Below, one piece after another: positions 45,008 through 54,736 of a stretch of DNA of 64,000 nt; position 1 is the stretch's first letter, and every line of letters starts with the position of its first letter. This DNA comes from Ruminococcus sp. (GTDB lineage Bacteria > Bacillota > Clostridia > Oscillospirales > Ruminococcaceae), in assembly GCA_024697545.1 (NCBI GenBank), contig JAILFN010000067.1, positions 1 through 64,000 of the forward strand, in the 5' to 3' direction. A model generated the notes under the pieces. It was not told the origin of the DNA. It saw only the letters and a list, made by a program, of their open reading frames with translations, and did no database searches. The translations under genes were made by a program, and so were the position numbers.

Positions 45008-46165
45008 TTACTTCTTGCGGGATACAACTATTGCTGCACCTGCGAGAGCTGCGATCGCAAGACCAACGCCTGCTGCCGCACCGGAATTTGCATTCTCGGT
45101 AGCATCAGAAGCTGCCTCACCTTCGCCAGCAGCGGAAGTGTTGGTGCCGGTAGTGCCGCTGCCGCCCTTGCTGCCGCCGCCTCCGTTGCCGCCCTTGGAG
45201 TTATTGTTGCCGCCCTTGGAGTTGTTGGAATCGCTGCCGCTTGCGTTGCTGTCAGCGTTGGAGCTGTCGCCCTTGCTGTCGTTTTCGCTGTTTCCGCTGC
45301 CGCCTTCGCTGCTGTCATCGCCATCCCTGCAAACTGCGCCGGGGATCTGCTTGTTGATGTAATCGCCGTCAACGACTACCTGAATAGCTTCGCCCTCATC
45401 GGTAGCATTTACCTTGGTATAAGGATCGCCGTCACCGGAAACGCTGCTGGGATTGAATCCGCCGTTGCCGCCGAAAGTGCAGATGATGTACTGATAATCG
45501 TCAGCGCTTTCCTCGCTGTAAGGATGATACTCCCAAGTGGTCTTGTCGGTCGATTCAACGGTGATCTCGAAGTGAAGTGCGGAAAGGTTGTCATCGGTAA
45601 GGGAGATCTGTACCCACTGACCGTTGAACTTGCCGCTGCCGCTGTTCCAGCCGTTCATATCGCAAGCACCGTCAGCATATACGGGATTGCCGTCTGCATC
45701 ATAAGAATGAGTCCAACCCTGCTGGAAGTCAGCAGAGCAGTCGCCGTTCCAGGACTTCTGAACGGTGTACATATAAGCTTCACTTACGGCACTACCTTCG
45801 CCTGCTGCGTTCTCGTCAGCCATCCAGATGTTGTTTGTATCACTGGTAACATGGATAGAAACAACAGCCTTCTTCGCGTGACCTACCTGGAAGTTACAGC
45901 CAAAGTTGTAGAAATCGACCTTGCCTGTCTCCTGGTTGGTATAGCCTACCAGCTGTCCCTTAGCGCCCTCGTTCCATGTATCGCCCTCGGGGTCAACTGC
46001 TGTTGCAACATTATCCAGGCTGGAGCCGTCGAAGTTGACGGTCCATGTACCGGTAGCATTATAGAAACCGTTTTCCGCAGGTGCCTCGTCAGCGGTTACG
46101 GGAACTGCAACTGCTGCTGCGAGTGCTACCGCAGACATACCTGCAATGATCTTAGATATTTTCAT
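45008..46165 (-). CDS. Secreted surface protein with Gly/Ser/Asn linker and C-terminal anchor helix
   Basis: From the ATG at 46165 (GGAGGAG upstream) the protein has 385 residues. It has a signal peptide (to about 25) and a folded region of about 260 residues with NGFYNATGTWTVNFDG, VSIHVTSDTNNIWMADEN and WVQISLTDDNLSALHFEITVEST. A low-complexity stretch of Ser, Asn, Gly and Lys follows, then a hydrophobic C-terminus ending VVSRKK. The end looks like a sortase-type signal (helix plus basic tail) but I see no LPXTG. Beta-sandwich binding of polysaccharide is possible but not shown. Confidence 0.78.
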   Translation of the reverse strand: MKISKIIAGMSAVALAAAVAVPVTADEAPAENGFYNATGTWTVNFDGSSLDNVATAVDPEGDTWNEGAKGQLVGYTNQETGKVDFYNFGCNFQVGHAKKAVVSIHVTSDTNNIWMADENAAGEGSAVSEAYMYTVQKSWNGDCSADFQQGWTHSYDADGNPVYADGACDMNGWNSGSGKFNGQWVQISLTDDNLSALHFEITVESTDKTTWEYHPYSEESADDYQYIICTFGGNGGFNPSSVSGDGDPYTKVNATDEGEAIQVVVDGDYINKQIPGAVCRDGDDSSEGGSGNSENDSKGDSSNADSNASGSDSNNSKGGNNNSKGGNGGGGSKGGSGTTGTNTSAAGEGEAASDATENANSGAAAGVGLAIAALAGAAIVVSRKK

Positions 46166-46267
46166 TGTGATCTCCTCCATATTTATTGTTTGCGCTGTCA
46201 TTTTCGACAGCTTATCAACATACCGTGATCCGACAACACACCCGTGCAATATTCGGATCCAATATAT

Positions 46268-46296
46268 ATTATATCAGATATCCCGCGTAAAATCAA
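46268..46296 (-). promoter_or_regulatory. Sigma-A promoter for the 45008 surface protein
   Basis: TTGATT, 17 bp, TATAAT on the minus strand, giving a leader of about 100 nt. Confidence 0.75.
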
Positions 46297-46406
46297 GCAT
46301 TTTTTCAAAAAATGAACGCTGTACCCGCTCAAATATATCACAAACTTTTCAATAATCTTTTGTGCATTTTTAACAGATAACGATTACTTTATATCAAAAA
46401 TATAAA

Positions 46407-46432
46407 GCGGCAGAACATTCTGCCGCCTTTTT
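46407..46432. terminator. Terminator of the VWA gene (bidirectional hairpin)
   Basis: GCGGCAGAA and TTCTGCCGC form a perfect stem around a two-base centre. T-rich sequence follows on both strands (TTTTTT on plus, TTTATATTTTT on minus). Confidence 0.7.
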
Positions 46433-46442
46433 TCTGTTATCA

Positions 46443-48779
46443 TCAGACCGCAACATCGGAGAACATTATGCCCACCTGCTTGCCTTCATACTCGCAGGTG
46501 TACTCATAGCCCACCTCTTTGCACTTTGCGTTCTTGCCGCTTATATCGAACTCGCCCTTTACCGAACGTGTGATATATACCTGCTTGACCGCGCCGGGAT
46601 AGTTGCTGTCATAGACCTGAAGCACGAACTTGCGGTGATCCTCGCTGTCCTGGATAAGTCCGATAGCGTTGACGGTGTGAGAACCGTCGATGGTGGTTAT
46701 AACGGGTTCGCCGCGTGCGAGAAGCTCCTTGAGGTTCTCAAATCCGCTGTCGCCGTCATAAAGATCGAACTCGGCAAAGCTGTCGTCCCACTGGATAGCG
46801 TTAAGGGTATACAGAGCCCTGTAGAACTCAGCCTCCTCCTCGCTGCTCGCCTTCGCGATCTTATCTATACTGCCCGAAATGTCAAGGCTCAGAAGCTCGA
46901 CCTTTTCCCATTTCAGGTTGCTTGCATTGAGCTTGTATCTCTGCGATACCCAGCCCTCATCGGCAGCTCTGCCCGCATAGCTGCTCTTTACCTTGATAGT
47001 GCTGCTCTTGCTGTTGAAGTCGAGGTATTTCTTGACATCAGCAAGGTCACTCGTCAGCATATTTGGAACTATGCTCGAAAGCGGTTCGTGCGATGTGAAC
47101 TTTTCTTCTATGCTGCTTCCCTTGAGCTTGTAGCCGGGAGCGTCATACTTCTGCGAGCTTTCGTCAGAGGGGCTGAATTTCGACTTGCTCATACTGAGTC
47201 TGCCGACGTACCAGTCTCTTGCGAAAAGCGCCATGCCGAAGTCAAGGCTCGGGGTATCAGAAGCGCGGAAGTTCTTGAAGGAATAGCCGTTCTTCAGAGG
47301 ATCGAAGCCCGTGTTGTAAAGCGAATATCCCTTAGCGCTGTCGTCCGTGCTGTCATACTCCACAACGTCGTAGTTGAGTGTCGTGACGATCTGCTTGTAA
47401 ACGCCTTCGAGAGCGTCGGCGTCGGAAGCGGAGTAATAGCGTCCGCCAGTGTGAGCCGAAAGATTCTGGAGCCAGTTTCTGTCAGCCTCACGTCCGAGCC
47501 CTACCGTCATGACGATGATGTTCTTCTCAAACGCGATCTTTGCGAGCTCTTCAACGCTCTTTGCGTCCTTTTCATCGGAAGCGCCGTCGGAAAGCAGAAC
47601 TATTATATTTCTTGTATTGCCGTTCCTCGCAAAGGAATCCATGCAGGTCTCGAGTGCAGTCTCGATATGAGAGCCGCTGAAAACTTCATCTGAGTGTCTG
47701 ATGTCGTCAAGAGCGTCATGCAGCTTTCTGTTGTCCTTTGTGAAATCGGTCATAAGGCTGTAATCGGCGGTGAACTTTGCGATGCTGTAAAGGAAATCGC
47801 CGTCGCCTTCTATCTTCTTTATGAGCTTTTCGGTAAAATCAAGACGCTTGAAGTCAACGTCGTTCTCGGCGGGGAAATTCGATACCTCGTAAGGGTACAT
47901 CGAGCCCGAGTTGTCGAGCAGGAAGGCTATGCGGGTATCGGGCGCTTTGTTCGCCTGCTTTTCAACGCCGACAAGATATGTGCCGTATGTCTTTATGTTT
48001 GCGGTAACGGTGCCCGAAGCGGAGTCTGCCTTCGTATCGAGCTTTTCATAGGTGAGGTTGCTCTTGTTGAACTTCAGCACCGAAAGGTTCTTCATGCTGA
48101 TGCCGCGGTTTTCGAGAGCCTTTTTGTTGACCTTGAAGGTCACCTTTGCCGAATCGAAATTGTAATCGGACATGATGTCATAAGCCTTGCTGACAACGCC
48201 CGTATTCGAGGATATGTTGAATATCCTCATCTCGTATATCGAAGCGTCGACTATGTTAGCGCTCCCCTTCATATCAAGGGTGAGCTCGCCGCTTTTCTTT
48301 GTATGTTCGACCACAACAGAGCCGTCATTCTGAGAGCCGTCGGTAGATGCTGCGGTAGGATCAAGCCCGACTACCAGCTCATAGCCGTCGAGCAGACCGT
48401 CGCCGTCGGTGTCCTTGTTCTTGGGATCGGTGCCGAGCTTTTCTTCATCTCCGTCAGAGAGCGCATCGTTATCGCAGTCCTCATCGAGGGGGTTGGTGCC
48501 GTTGTGCTTTTCGGTATCGTTTATGACATCGTCGCCGTCATTGTCACCGTCGGGAGCAAGCTCCTGTTCGCGGTATGTGGTGTTGATATCAAATTGCGAG
48601 ATAACGTTCTGAGCCAGCAGCAGAGCGTCGTTGCTGCGTATTCGCTTGATGGTCATCACCGCCACCACCGCAAGTGCGGCAGCCGTAACAGCAGCAGTAC
48701 CTGCCAGAACCTTTCTTCTTCTTCCGCGTTTATACTGTTTGTTTGCGAGCGCTTCCGCAGCAGACAGTCCTTCCTTCAT
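46443..48779 (-). CDS. Membrane-anchored VWA protein with calcium-binding repeats
   Basis: The 778-residue protein has a basic N-terminus and one transmembrane helix (about 23-43). Asp/Asn-rich thrombospondin-3-like calcium loops follow (about 76-140: DGDNDGDDV, DNDALSDGDE, DTDGDGLLDG). A beta-rich region comes next, then a von Willebrand A domain (about 282-475) with an intact MIDAS DNSGS and LLSDGASDE. About 300 residues remain. The final 100 residues contain SHTVNAIGLIQD and QVYDSNYPG, reminiscent of the His/Asn half of papain-like peptidases, but no matching Cys is evident. Likely an extracellular adhesion or assembly protein. Confidence 0.8.
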   Translation of the reverse strand: MKEGLSAAEALANKQYKRGRRRKVLAGTAAVTAAALAVVAVMTIKRIRSNDALLLAQNVISQFDINTTYREQELAPDGDNDGDDVINDTEKHNGTNPLDEDCDNDALSDGDEEKLGTDPKNKDTDGDGLLDGYELVVGLDPTAASTDGSQNDGSVVVEHTKKSGELTLDMKGSANIVDASIYEMRIFNISSNTGVVSKAYDIMSDYNFDSAKVTFKVNKKALENRGISMKNLSVLKFNKSNLTYEKLDTKADSASGTVTANIKTYGTYLVGVEKQANKAPDTRIAFLLDNSGSMYPYEVSNFPAENDVDFKRLDFTEKLIKKIEGDGDFLYSIAKFTADYSLMTDFTKDNRKLHDALDDIRHSDEVFSGSHIETALETCMDSFARNGNTRNIIVLLSDGASDEKDAKSVEELAKIAFEKNIIVMTVGLGREADRNWLQNLSAHTGGRYYSASDADALEGVYKQIVTTLNYDVVEYDSTDDSAKGYSLYNTGFDPLKNGYSFKNFRASDTPSLDFGMALFARDWYVGRLSMSKSKFSPSDESSQKYDAPGYKLKGSSIEEKFTSHEPLSSIVPNMLTSDLADVKKYLDFNSKSSTIKVKSSYAGRAADEGWVSQRYKLNASNLKWEKVELLSLDISGSIDKIAKASSEEEAEFYRALYTLNAIQWDDSFAEFDLYDGDSGFENLKELLARGEPVITTIDGSHTVNAIGLIQDSEDHRKFVLQVYDSNYPGAVKQVYITRSVKGEFDISGKNAKCKEVGYEYTCEYEGKQVGIMFSDVAV

Positions 48780-48817
48780 AGGTCCTTAGCCTCCCGAAAT
48801 TTCAAATATATAAATAT

Positions 48818-48846
48818 ATTTTAACACAAGATCAAAATTTAATCAA
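48818..48846 (-). promoter_or_regulatory. Sigma-A promoter for the VWA gene
   Basis: TTGATT, 17 bp, TAAAAT on the minus strand. Confidence 0.7.
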
Positions 48847-48977
48847 CCGATAAATTGTTACTATTTTTTCTGATTTGATTAACATTTTTTAGCGTTCTTG
48901 GCTATATCCGCCGCATAAGCGTCATTCCCGTCGGGCGGTAAATATATTAACGTCATATTAACATTGAGTACAAAAGC

Positions 48978-49006
48978 TTGAAATCCAGGGAGAATCCTGC
49001 TATAAT
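48978..49006 (+). promoter_or_regulatory. Sigma-A promoter for the sensor/SBP operon
   Basis: TTGAAA, 17 bp, TATAAT. Transcription would begin near 49013, five bases before the folded element. Confidence 0.85.
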
Positions 49007-49017
49007 ATTCATGTTAA

Positions 49018-49092
49018 GGCAATACTGTACAACTGTTGGTGCGTCAGATGGGCCTGCAAAGGCGACGAGCCGCCGCTCGCTGCGGTATTGCT
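49018..49092 (+). other. Structured 5' leader element upstream of the GGDEF-like sensor gene
   Basis: GCAATAC (49019-49025) pairs perfectly with GTATTGC (49085-49091), closing a domain of about 75 nt. Inside, CGTC/GACG supports a hairpin GCCT-GCAA-AGGC with a GNRA-type tetraloop, and GAGC/GCTC or CCGC/GCGG give another stem. The element lies between promoter and ribosome site. It could be a riboswitch-like aptamer or a palindromic repeat insertion. It does not match the conserved words of class I c-di-GMP, TPP, SAM or purine riboswitches that I know. Confidence 0.55.
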
Positions 49093-49148
49093 CCTATAAT
49101 AATAAACACACGCGACAAAGCGTATGGATATCGGCAGGAGGCAGAAAA

Positions 49149-50651
49149 ATGCCATATAATTCCACTCCAAACAACTTACCGATAAGGAAGATAAGGCGCC
49201 GCACGATTATCGGGTATACCGCAGCCATGCTGCTGACCGTTGCCACAGCGACCATTCTTTTGTTCCTGACCCTCGGCAGGACAGCCGATGAAAAGGAATC
49301 GCGCCTGATCGAAAGCGGAGCGAGGAACACCACCCTTGCGGCTGACAATTACATAAAGGAATGTGAATCGGAATGCAATGAAGTCTTTGTGAATGAGACT
49401 ATCCTTAAATACTCCCCCTGCATACTCTCCGAAACACACCGCAGCTCCGGCTATGAACAGTCTAAGGCAGAGATCAAAGGTCAGCTCTCAAAGATCTCGG
49501 CGGGAAAATGCTATAACGACTTTTTCCTGATCTACTCAAATTCCGATACCATCGGAAATGTCTCTCAGGTAGCTGACGACGTAACTGCGAACGGCGGATA
49601 CAGCTTATTTGCCGAAACGCTCGACGGCAGCAGCGATAAATGGGTGTTCGGCGAGTTCGGGGATTTTTCAAAGATGTACTATCTCAGACGACTGAACGAG
49701 GACGCCATCTTCGTTATGTCCTGCTACACCGGCAGCCTGAACATAGTCTTCCCCTCATACCACACCGATTCGGAAGTTGACTATATCCTCGCCGACGGCA
49801 GCGGGAGCGTTATCTACTCGGACATCAAAAGGATAAGGTCGGGCAACCATATGCCTTCAAAGTATTCCTCACTTTTCCATAAGGAAAACGAAAGCGTTAT
49901 AGATGATTACTACATCGCTTCAAGGATAAAGATGAAAAACGGCTGGACGGTATATGCCGTGACGACCAACAGCGATTTCTTCCCGAACTACACCGTGGTA
50001 CTTACCATAACGCTTATCGGTATGTCGGCGGTCGTGCTGATCTCACTGCTCACGGGGATACTGGTGTTCTCCGTCGGTCCCAAACAGTCTGAGCAGCTCA
50101 CGGGCGGCGAATACTTAGACCCCGTCACGGGAACGCTTAACGAATACGGTCTTGATGAGATGATAAGCGAAGTGCTGGAGACTTCCCTTGTCGGCAGCAC
50201 CTACGCATTCATCATGATAGGCATCAAGGATCACGAGCAGATAAAGAGCACCGTATCCCTCAGATACTGGAACGACATAAGGTTCGCCCTCGCCGAAAAG
50301 GCAGAGAGCTTCTTTGAAAACAGAAAGCACCACATAGGCAGAGCTTATGACGACTATATGACGGTATTCGCCGATTACAGCGAGTTTGACCTTTTCAAGG
50401 CTCACGATGAGCTTAGAAAGAGCTGCGAGGAGCTTTACCGTTCCTTTGAGGACTTTACCGCAGGCGATGACGGCACGCTTAAGCTCAATATCACCATCGG
50501 CGCTTCGATATACCCCGATGACGGAGATGACTTTGATACTCTGCTGGGCAAGGCAAGACAAGCCTACAAGCTTGCAGACCACAAGGAAAAGAACAGATTC
50601 GGGATATACAAGAACCCGCACAGCGATGGAAAAGAAAAGGAGGAGAGCTGA
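49149..50651 (+). CDS. Membrane sensor with degenerate GGDEF domain
   Basis: From the ATG at 49149 (AGGAGG 7 nt upstream) the protein has 500 residues. TM1 is at about 20-43 and is followed by an extracellular region of about 230 residues of Cache-like layout. TM2 (VVLTITLIGMSAVVLISLLTGILVF) leads to a C-terminal GGDEF-fold domain beginning DPVTGTLNEYGLDEMI. The signature loop reads RAYDDY where GGDEF is expected, so diguanylate cyclase activity is unlikely; the domain may bind a nucleotide or a partner. It is adjacent to a solute-binding lipoprotein, suggesting ligand sensing together. The track's extension covers the structured leader and is not coding. Confidence 0.83.
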   Translation: MPYNSTPNNLPIRKIRRRTIIGYTAAMLLTVATATILLFLTLGRTADEKESRLIESGARNTTLAADNYIKECESECNEVFVNETILKYSPCILSETHRSSGYEQSKAEIKGQLSKISAGKCYNDFFLIYSNSDTIGNVSQVADDVTANGGYSLFAETLDGSSDKWVFGEFGDFSKMYYLRRLNEDAIFVMSCYTGSLNIVFPSYHTDSEVDYILADGSGSVIYSDIKRIRSGNHMPSKYSSLFHKENESVIDDYYIASRIKMKNGWTVYAVTTNSDFFPNYTVVLTITLIGMSAVVLISLLTGILVFSVGPKQSEQLTGGEYLDPVTGTLNEYGLDEMISEVLETSLVGSTYAFIMIGIKDHEQIKSTVSLRYWNDIRFALAEKAESFFENRKHHIGRAYDDYMTVFADYSEFDLFKAHDELRKSCEELYRSFEDFTAGDDGTLKLNITIGASIYPDDGDDFDTLLGKARQAYKLADHKEKNRFGIYKNPHSDGKEKEES

Positions 50652-52040
50652 ATGAATAAGCTTCATATCCGCTCGGCTGCCGCAATAATGACCGCAGCCG
50701 TCATGACGCTTTCCTCATGCTCGCTCAAACGGTCGATAGTCGCCAACAGCAGCAGAGAGATCGTCGTGGCACCTACCATCTCATTCTCATGGTGGGGCAG
50801 CGAGGCACGCAATTCCTATACCCTGCGCGGACTTACGATATTTGAACAGGACACGGGCGATACCCTTGAGGTCGTGCCGTACCCCTATGACTTTGACGGC
50901 TACAAGAGCAATCTTGACGCACTGCTCAGATGCGGCAAGGAATGTGACCTCATGCAGCTCAATTCCTTCTGGCTGAAGCCTATGGTCGAGGAGTACGACG
51001 CCCTTTACGACCTGAATGAGCTGAAAGACTATATCGCCCTTCAGAACTACTCCGCCGAGGAGCTGAGCTACTGCACCATCGACGGCAAGCTTTACGGCAT
51101 CCCGACCTCTCTGAATGCCGTCACGTTCTATCATAATAATGCGGTGTATGCGAAATACGGCATAAAGCCGCCCGAGACCTGGGAAGATCTTTTTGCAGCA
51201 GCGAAGGTATTTTCGCCCCACAACGTATATGTTCTTGAAAGCCATCCCAAGCACTACTGGCTAATGCTCATCGCACACGAAGAACAGATCACGGGAAAGG
51301 CTTCATTTGACGACGGATTCGACAGCGAAAATATCATATCAATGATGCAGTTCTATAAAGAACTGCGCGACAAAAAGGTCATCCCCGTTGAAGATTACAA
51401 CAGGGATATGTTCCTTGACGGCAAGTGCGCCAGCGAAGCGCTCTGGGTATCAGACGCCGATTATTACGCCGTGCCTGTCTCCGAACACCGCGGTCTGCTC
51501 CAGGTAGGTGCTCCCCTCTGTACGCAAGAGACACTGGAGTTCGTTGAACAGAAAAGAGAAGAAACGGGAAATAAAAATGAAGAAGGGGGACAGAATAATG
51601 CTTCCCCGTACAGTTCAAGCAATGCCCCCGACGAAGAAACGCAGCAATATGAAAAGCTTATGTTCGCGGGCTGGTACGTCAAGCCGAATCAGGTCTATTC
51701 CATCAAGAAAAACACAGAACACCCCGAAGAGACCGCCTCACTGCTGAACTTCCTCCTGAACGACAGCCGCATGGCAGAGCTTCAGGGAACAGAAAAGGGC
51801 GTGCCGCTCTCACGTTCGGCACTTGAGGTGCTTGAGGGAAATAATATGCTCAAAGGCACCGCCTATGAAGCAGGAAAGCTCGTCAATGACAATCTGACAT
51901 ACTTCAGGCAGATGCCGAACGAGATAGAAGAGACCGAACGCTACGAAGCCTTCTTTGAGCAGTATATGCTCTTTGAAAACGGCGAGAAGACCGTAGAGCA
52001 GGCGGCTGATGATTTCATAGCACTCTATCCTTTCAAATGA
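50652..52040 (+). CDS. Extracellular solute-binding lipoprotein (family 1)
   Basis: The 462-residue lipoprotein has lipobox LSSC (about 20-23). The family 1 sugar-binding fold is visible: SFSWWGSEARNSYTLRGLTIFEQ at the start, LDALLRCGKECDLMQLNSFW, then GIPTSLNAVTFYHNNAVYAKYGIKPPETWEDLFAAAK, a strong signature. It would bind an oligosaccharide or similar solute. A hydrophilic Glu/Asn/Ser insertion (about 300-325) is unusual. The gene starts directly after the sensor stop codon, and no permease or ATPase follows. It may therefore feed the sensor rather than a transporter, or share a distant one. Confidence 0.9.
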   Translation: MNKLHIRSAAAIMTAAVMTLSSCSLKRSIVANSSREIVVAPTISFSWWGSEARNSYTLRGLTIFEQDTGDTLEVVPYPYDFDGYKSNLDALLRCGKECDLMQLNSFWLKPMVEEYDALYDLNELKDYIALQNYSAEELSYCTIDGKLYGIPTSLNAVTFYHNNAVYAKYGIKPPETWEDLFAAAKVFSPHNVYVLESHPKHYWLMLIAHEEQITGKASFDDGFDSENIISMMQFYKELRDKKVIPVEDYNRDMFLDGKCASEALWVSDADYYAVPVSEHRGLLQVGAPLCTQETLEFVEQKREETGNKNEEGGQNNASPYSSSNAPDEETQQYEKLMFAGWYVKPNQVYSIKKNTEHPEETASLLNFLLNDSRMAELQGTEKGVPLSRSALEVLEGNNMLKGTAYEAGKLVNDNLTYFRQMPNEIEETERYEAFFEQYMLFENGEKTVEQAADDFIALYPFK

Positions 52041-52049
52041 CCCAAAGTC

Positions 52050-52083
52050 AATGACCGATGTTTCCGCCATCGGTCATTTTTTT
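52050..52083 (+). terminator. Terminator of the sensor/SBP operon
   Basis: ATGACCGATG/CATCGGTCAT stem followed by seven T residues. Confidence 0.9.
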
Positions 52084-52117
52084 ATTTCCCAATTGTCACG
52101 CTTTGTCCTAAAGTCGT

Positions 52118-52146
52118 TTGACAAAGAATGACAGGTGTGATAAAAT
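52118..52146 (+). promoter_or_regulatory. Sigma-A promoter for tgt
   Basis: TTGACA, 17 bp, TAAAAT, about 55 bp before the tgt ATG. Confidence 0.75.
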
Positions 52147-52191
52147 ATCATTTAGTCTTTAGCAAGGGCGAGCTATGCCCGAACACGGTAA

Positions 52192-53343
<1,152 letters not shown>

Positions 53344-53346
53344 TAA

Positions 53347-54072
53347 ATGGAAGAAAAAGCGTCTGATAGAGCAGCCGACGGGCTCTGGTTCTTTTTAGTG
53401 ATGATCGCATTCCTGCTTTTGCTTGCAGGCATCGGGCTGGTAATACTAGCCATCGGTGTGGCAGTTTCCGACAGGGACTTCCCTGTTGCCGGAGTGCTTG
53501 CCCTTGGAGCCGCAGTCTGCTTCGTTATCAACAGGCTGATAGTAGCGACTGACGACAAGCGGGATGCCAAGAAAAAGAAGAAGGCGGAAGAAGAGCGTGC
53601 AGCGCAGATACACGATCTGACCTACAACGATGATGTGTTTGGCAGGCTCACCTTCCGGTATGATTCTGCCGAAGATGAGATCACCATGGACAGCGAGCAG
53701 CTGCCGAAGTTTTCAGACTACAGTGAGCTTGAGGTCCGCGCCAACGAGATCGGGGACAGAGTCAGCGTTATAGTTAAAGCTCTTCACCGTATTTACGATA
53801 ACAAGGAAGAGATCATCGCCCTTACTCAGGAAAGATACCTGGCAGAGTGTGTAAAGCAGGGCTATACCCATTTTGAAGAAGAGATCATCGACAGCGAGTT
53901 CGTTGCCGGCAATCTTGTATTCAAAGAGCTGTCCGTATGGCTGGAAGAGGTTGACGGCAGATACTACGGTTGTCTGAGCGCCAACACCTATGATCCGGTG
54001 ATCTTCGATGATCTTCACATCACCTTCAAGTTAGATGATGAAGACAGCGGTTATGAATTTAACTGGTACTGA
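53347..54072 (+). CDS. Two-helix membrane protein of unknown function
   Basis: The 241-residue protein has two N-terminal transmembrane helices (about 14-36 and 43-62), then a Lys/Glu-rich coil (KRDAKKKKKAEEE) and a soluble acidic domain of about 150 residues with no recognised motif. It starts just after the tgt stop with a weak ribosome site, so it may rely on coupling. The HAD phosphatase gene follows at once. Confidence 0.75.
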   Translation: MEEKASDRAADGLWFFLVMIAFLLLLAGIGLVILAIGVAVSDRDFPVAGVLALGAAVCFVINRLIVATDDKRDAKKKKKAEEERAAQIHDLTYNDDVFGRLTFRYDSAEDEITMDSEQLPKFSDYSELEVRANEIGDRVSVIVKALHRIYDNKEEIIALTQERYLAECVKQGYTHFEEEIIDSEFVAGNLVFKELSVWLEEVDGRYYGCLSANTYDPVIFDDLHITFKLDDEDSGYEFNWY

Positions 54073-54076
54073 TACT

Positions 54077-54736
54077 ATGATAAAGCTTGCAATATTTGAT
54101 CTTGACGGAACTTTGATAGATTCCCTCGGCGACCTTGCGGCGGCGGTGGAATATGTACTCGCGCAGAACGGCTATCCCCCGAACCCGTTCGAGAGTTACA
54201 GATACTTCGTGGGCAACGGTGCGATGAAGCTGATAGAAAGAGCCCTGCCGGAAGGTACCGGCGAAGCCGAGATAAAGCGCATACACGAAGCATTCTCTAC
54301 ACGGTACAGAGAACATTGCCTTGACCTTACGAAGCCCTACGACAGAATTCCCGAAATGCTTACAAAACTAAAGGACGCAGGCATAAAGCTTGCTGTTGCT
54401 TCAAACAAGCCCGATGAATTCTCAAAGAAGATCGTGGAGCAGGTGTTCGGCGTAAATCTTTTTGACAGCGTTCACGGCAAGCGCGACGGCGTTCCCACAA
54501 AGCCCTCGCGGGAGATAGTTGATTCGATAATGTGTGAACAGGGCACTTTAGCGGAAGAAACGATATTCATCGGGGATTCCGACGTTGATGTGCAGACGGC
54601 GCGAAACGCGGGGATAAAGTGCATCGGCTGTGCCTGGGGTTTCAGAGGCGCAGAGGAGCTTAAAAACGCGGGCGCAGACTTTATAGCTTACAACAGCAAT
54701 GATATAGATGAATTTTTACTGGAGGCAGTTGAATGA
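54077..54736 (+). CDS. HAD-superfamily phosphatase, phosphoglycolate phosphatase-like
   Basis: From the ATG at 54077 the protein has 219 residues: DLDGTLIDS (catalytic Asp pair), VASNKP, and IGDSDVDVQTARNAG. Cap type and length fit the Gph/PGP subgroup, which remove phosphate from 2-phosphoglycolate or similar small molecules. The substrate cannot be fixed. The track's earlier start overlaps the upstream gene. The acyl-CoA synthetase gene overlaps its stop codon by four bases. Confidence 0.9.
   Translation: MIKLAIFDLDGTLIDSLGDLAAAVEYVLAQNGYPPNPFESYRYFVGNGAMKLIERALPEGTGEAEIKRIHEAFSTRYREHCLDLTKPYDRIPEMLTKLKDAGIKLAVASNKPDEFSKKIVEQVFGVNLFDSVHGKRDGVPTKPSREIVDSIMCEQGTLAEETIFIGDSDVDVQTARNAGIKCIGCAWGFRGAEELKNAGADFIAYNSNDIDEFLLEAVE

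Larger units (their letters stand above)
48780..49148. other. 369-bp intergenic region with divergent promoters and a structured leader
   Basis: It holds the minus-strand VWA promoter (48818-48846), the plus-strand promoter at 48978-49006 and a GC-rich folded block (49018-49092). The rest is AT-rich and shows nothing else. Confidence 0.6.

Noticed and set aside
45117-45300. Tandem repeat or CRISPR-like array
   Set aside because: The repetitiveness is the Ser/Asn/Gly/Lys linker of a surface protein; unit length is irregular and there are no spacers.
47694-48824. 376-aa plus-strand ORF opposite the VWA gene
   Set aside because: Antisense shadow of a gene with intact VWA and calcium motifs.
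49018-49092. Class I c-di-GMP riboswitch
   Set aside because: Tempting because of the GGDEF-like gene and the GNRA hairpin, but the conserved words of that class are not present.
48978-49148. 57-residue N-terminal extension of the GGDEF-like sensor
   Set aside because: It begins in the promoter and runs through the folded leader; the inner ATG has AGGAGG.
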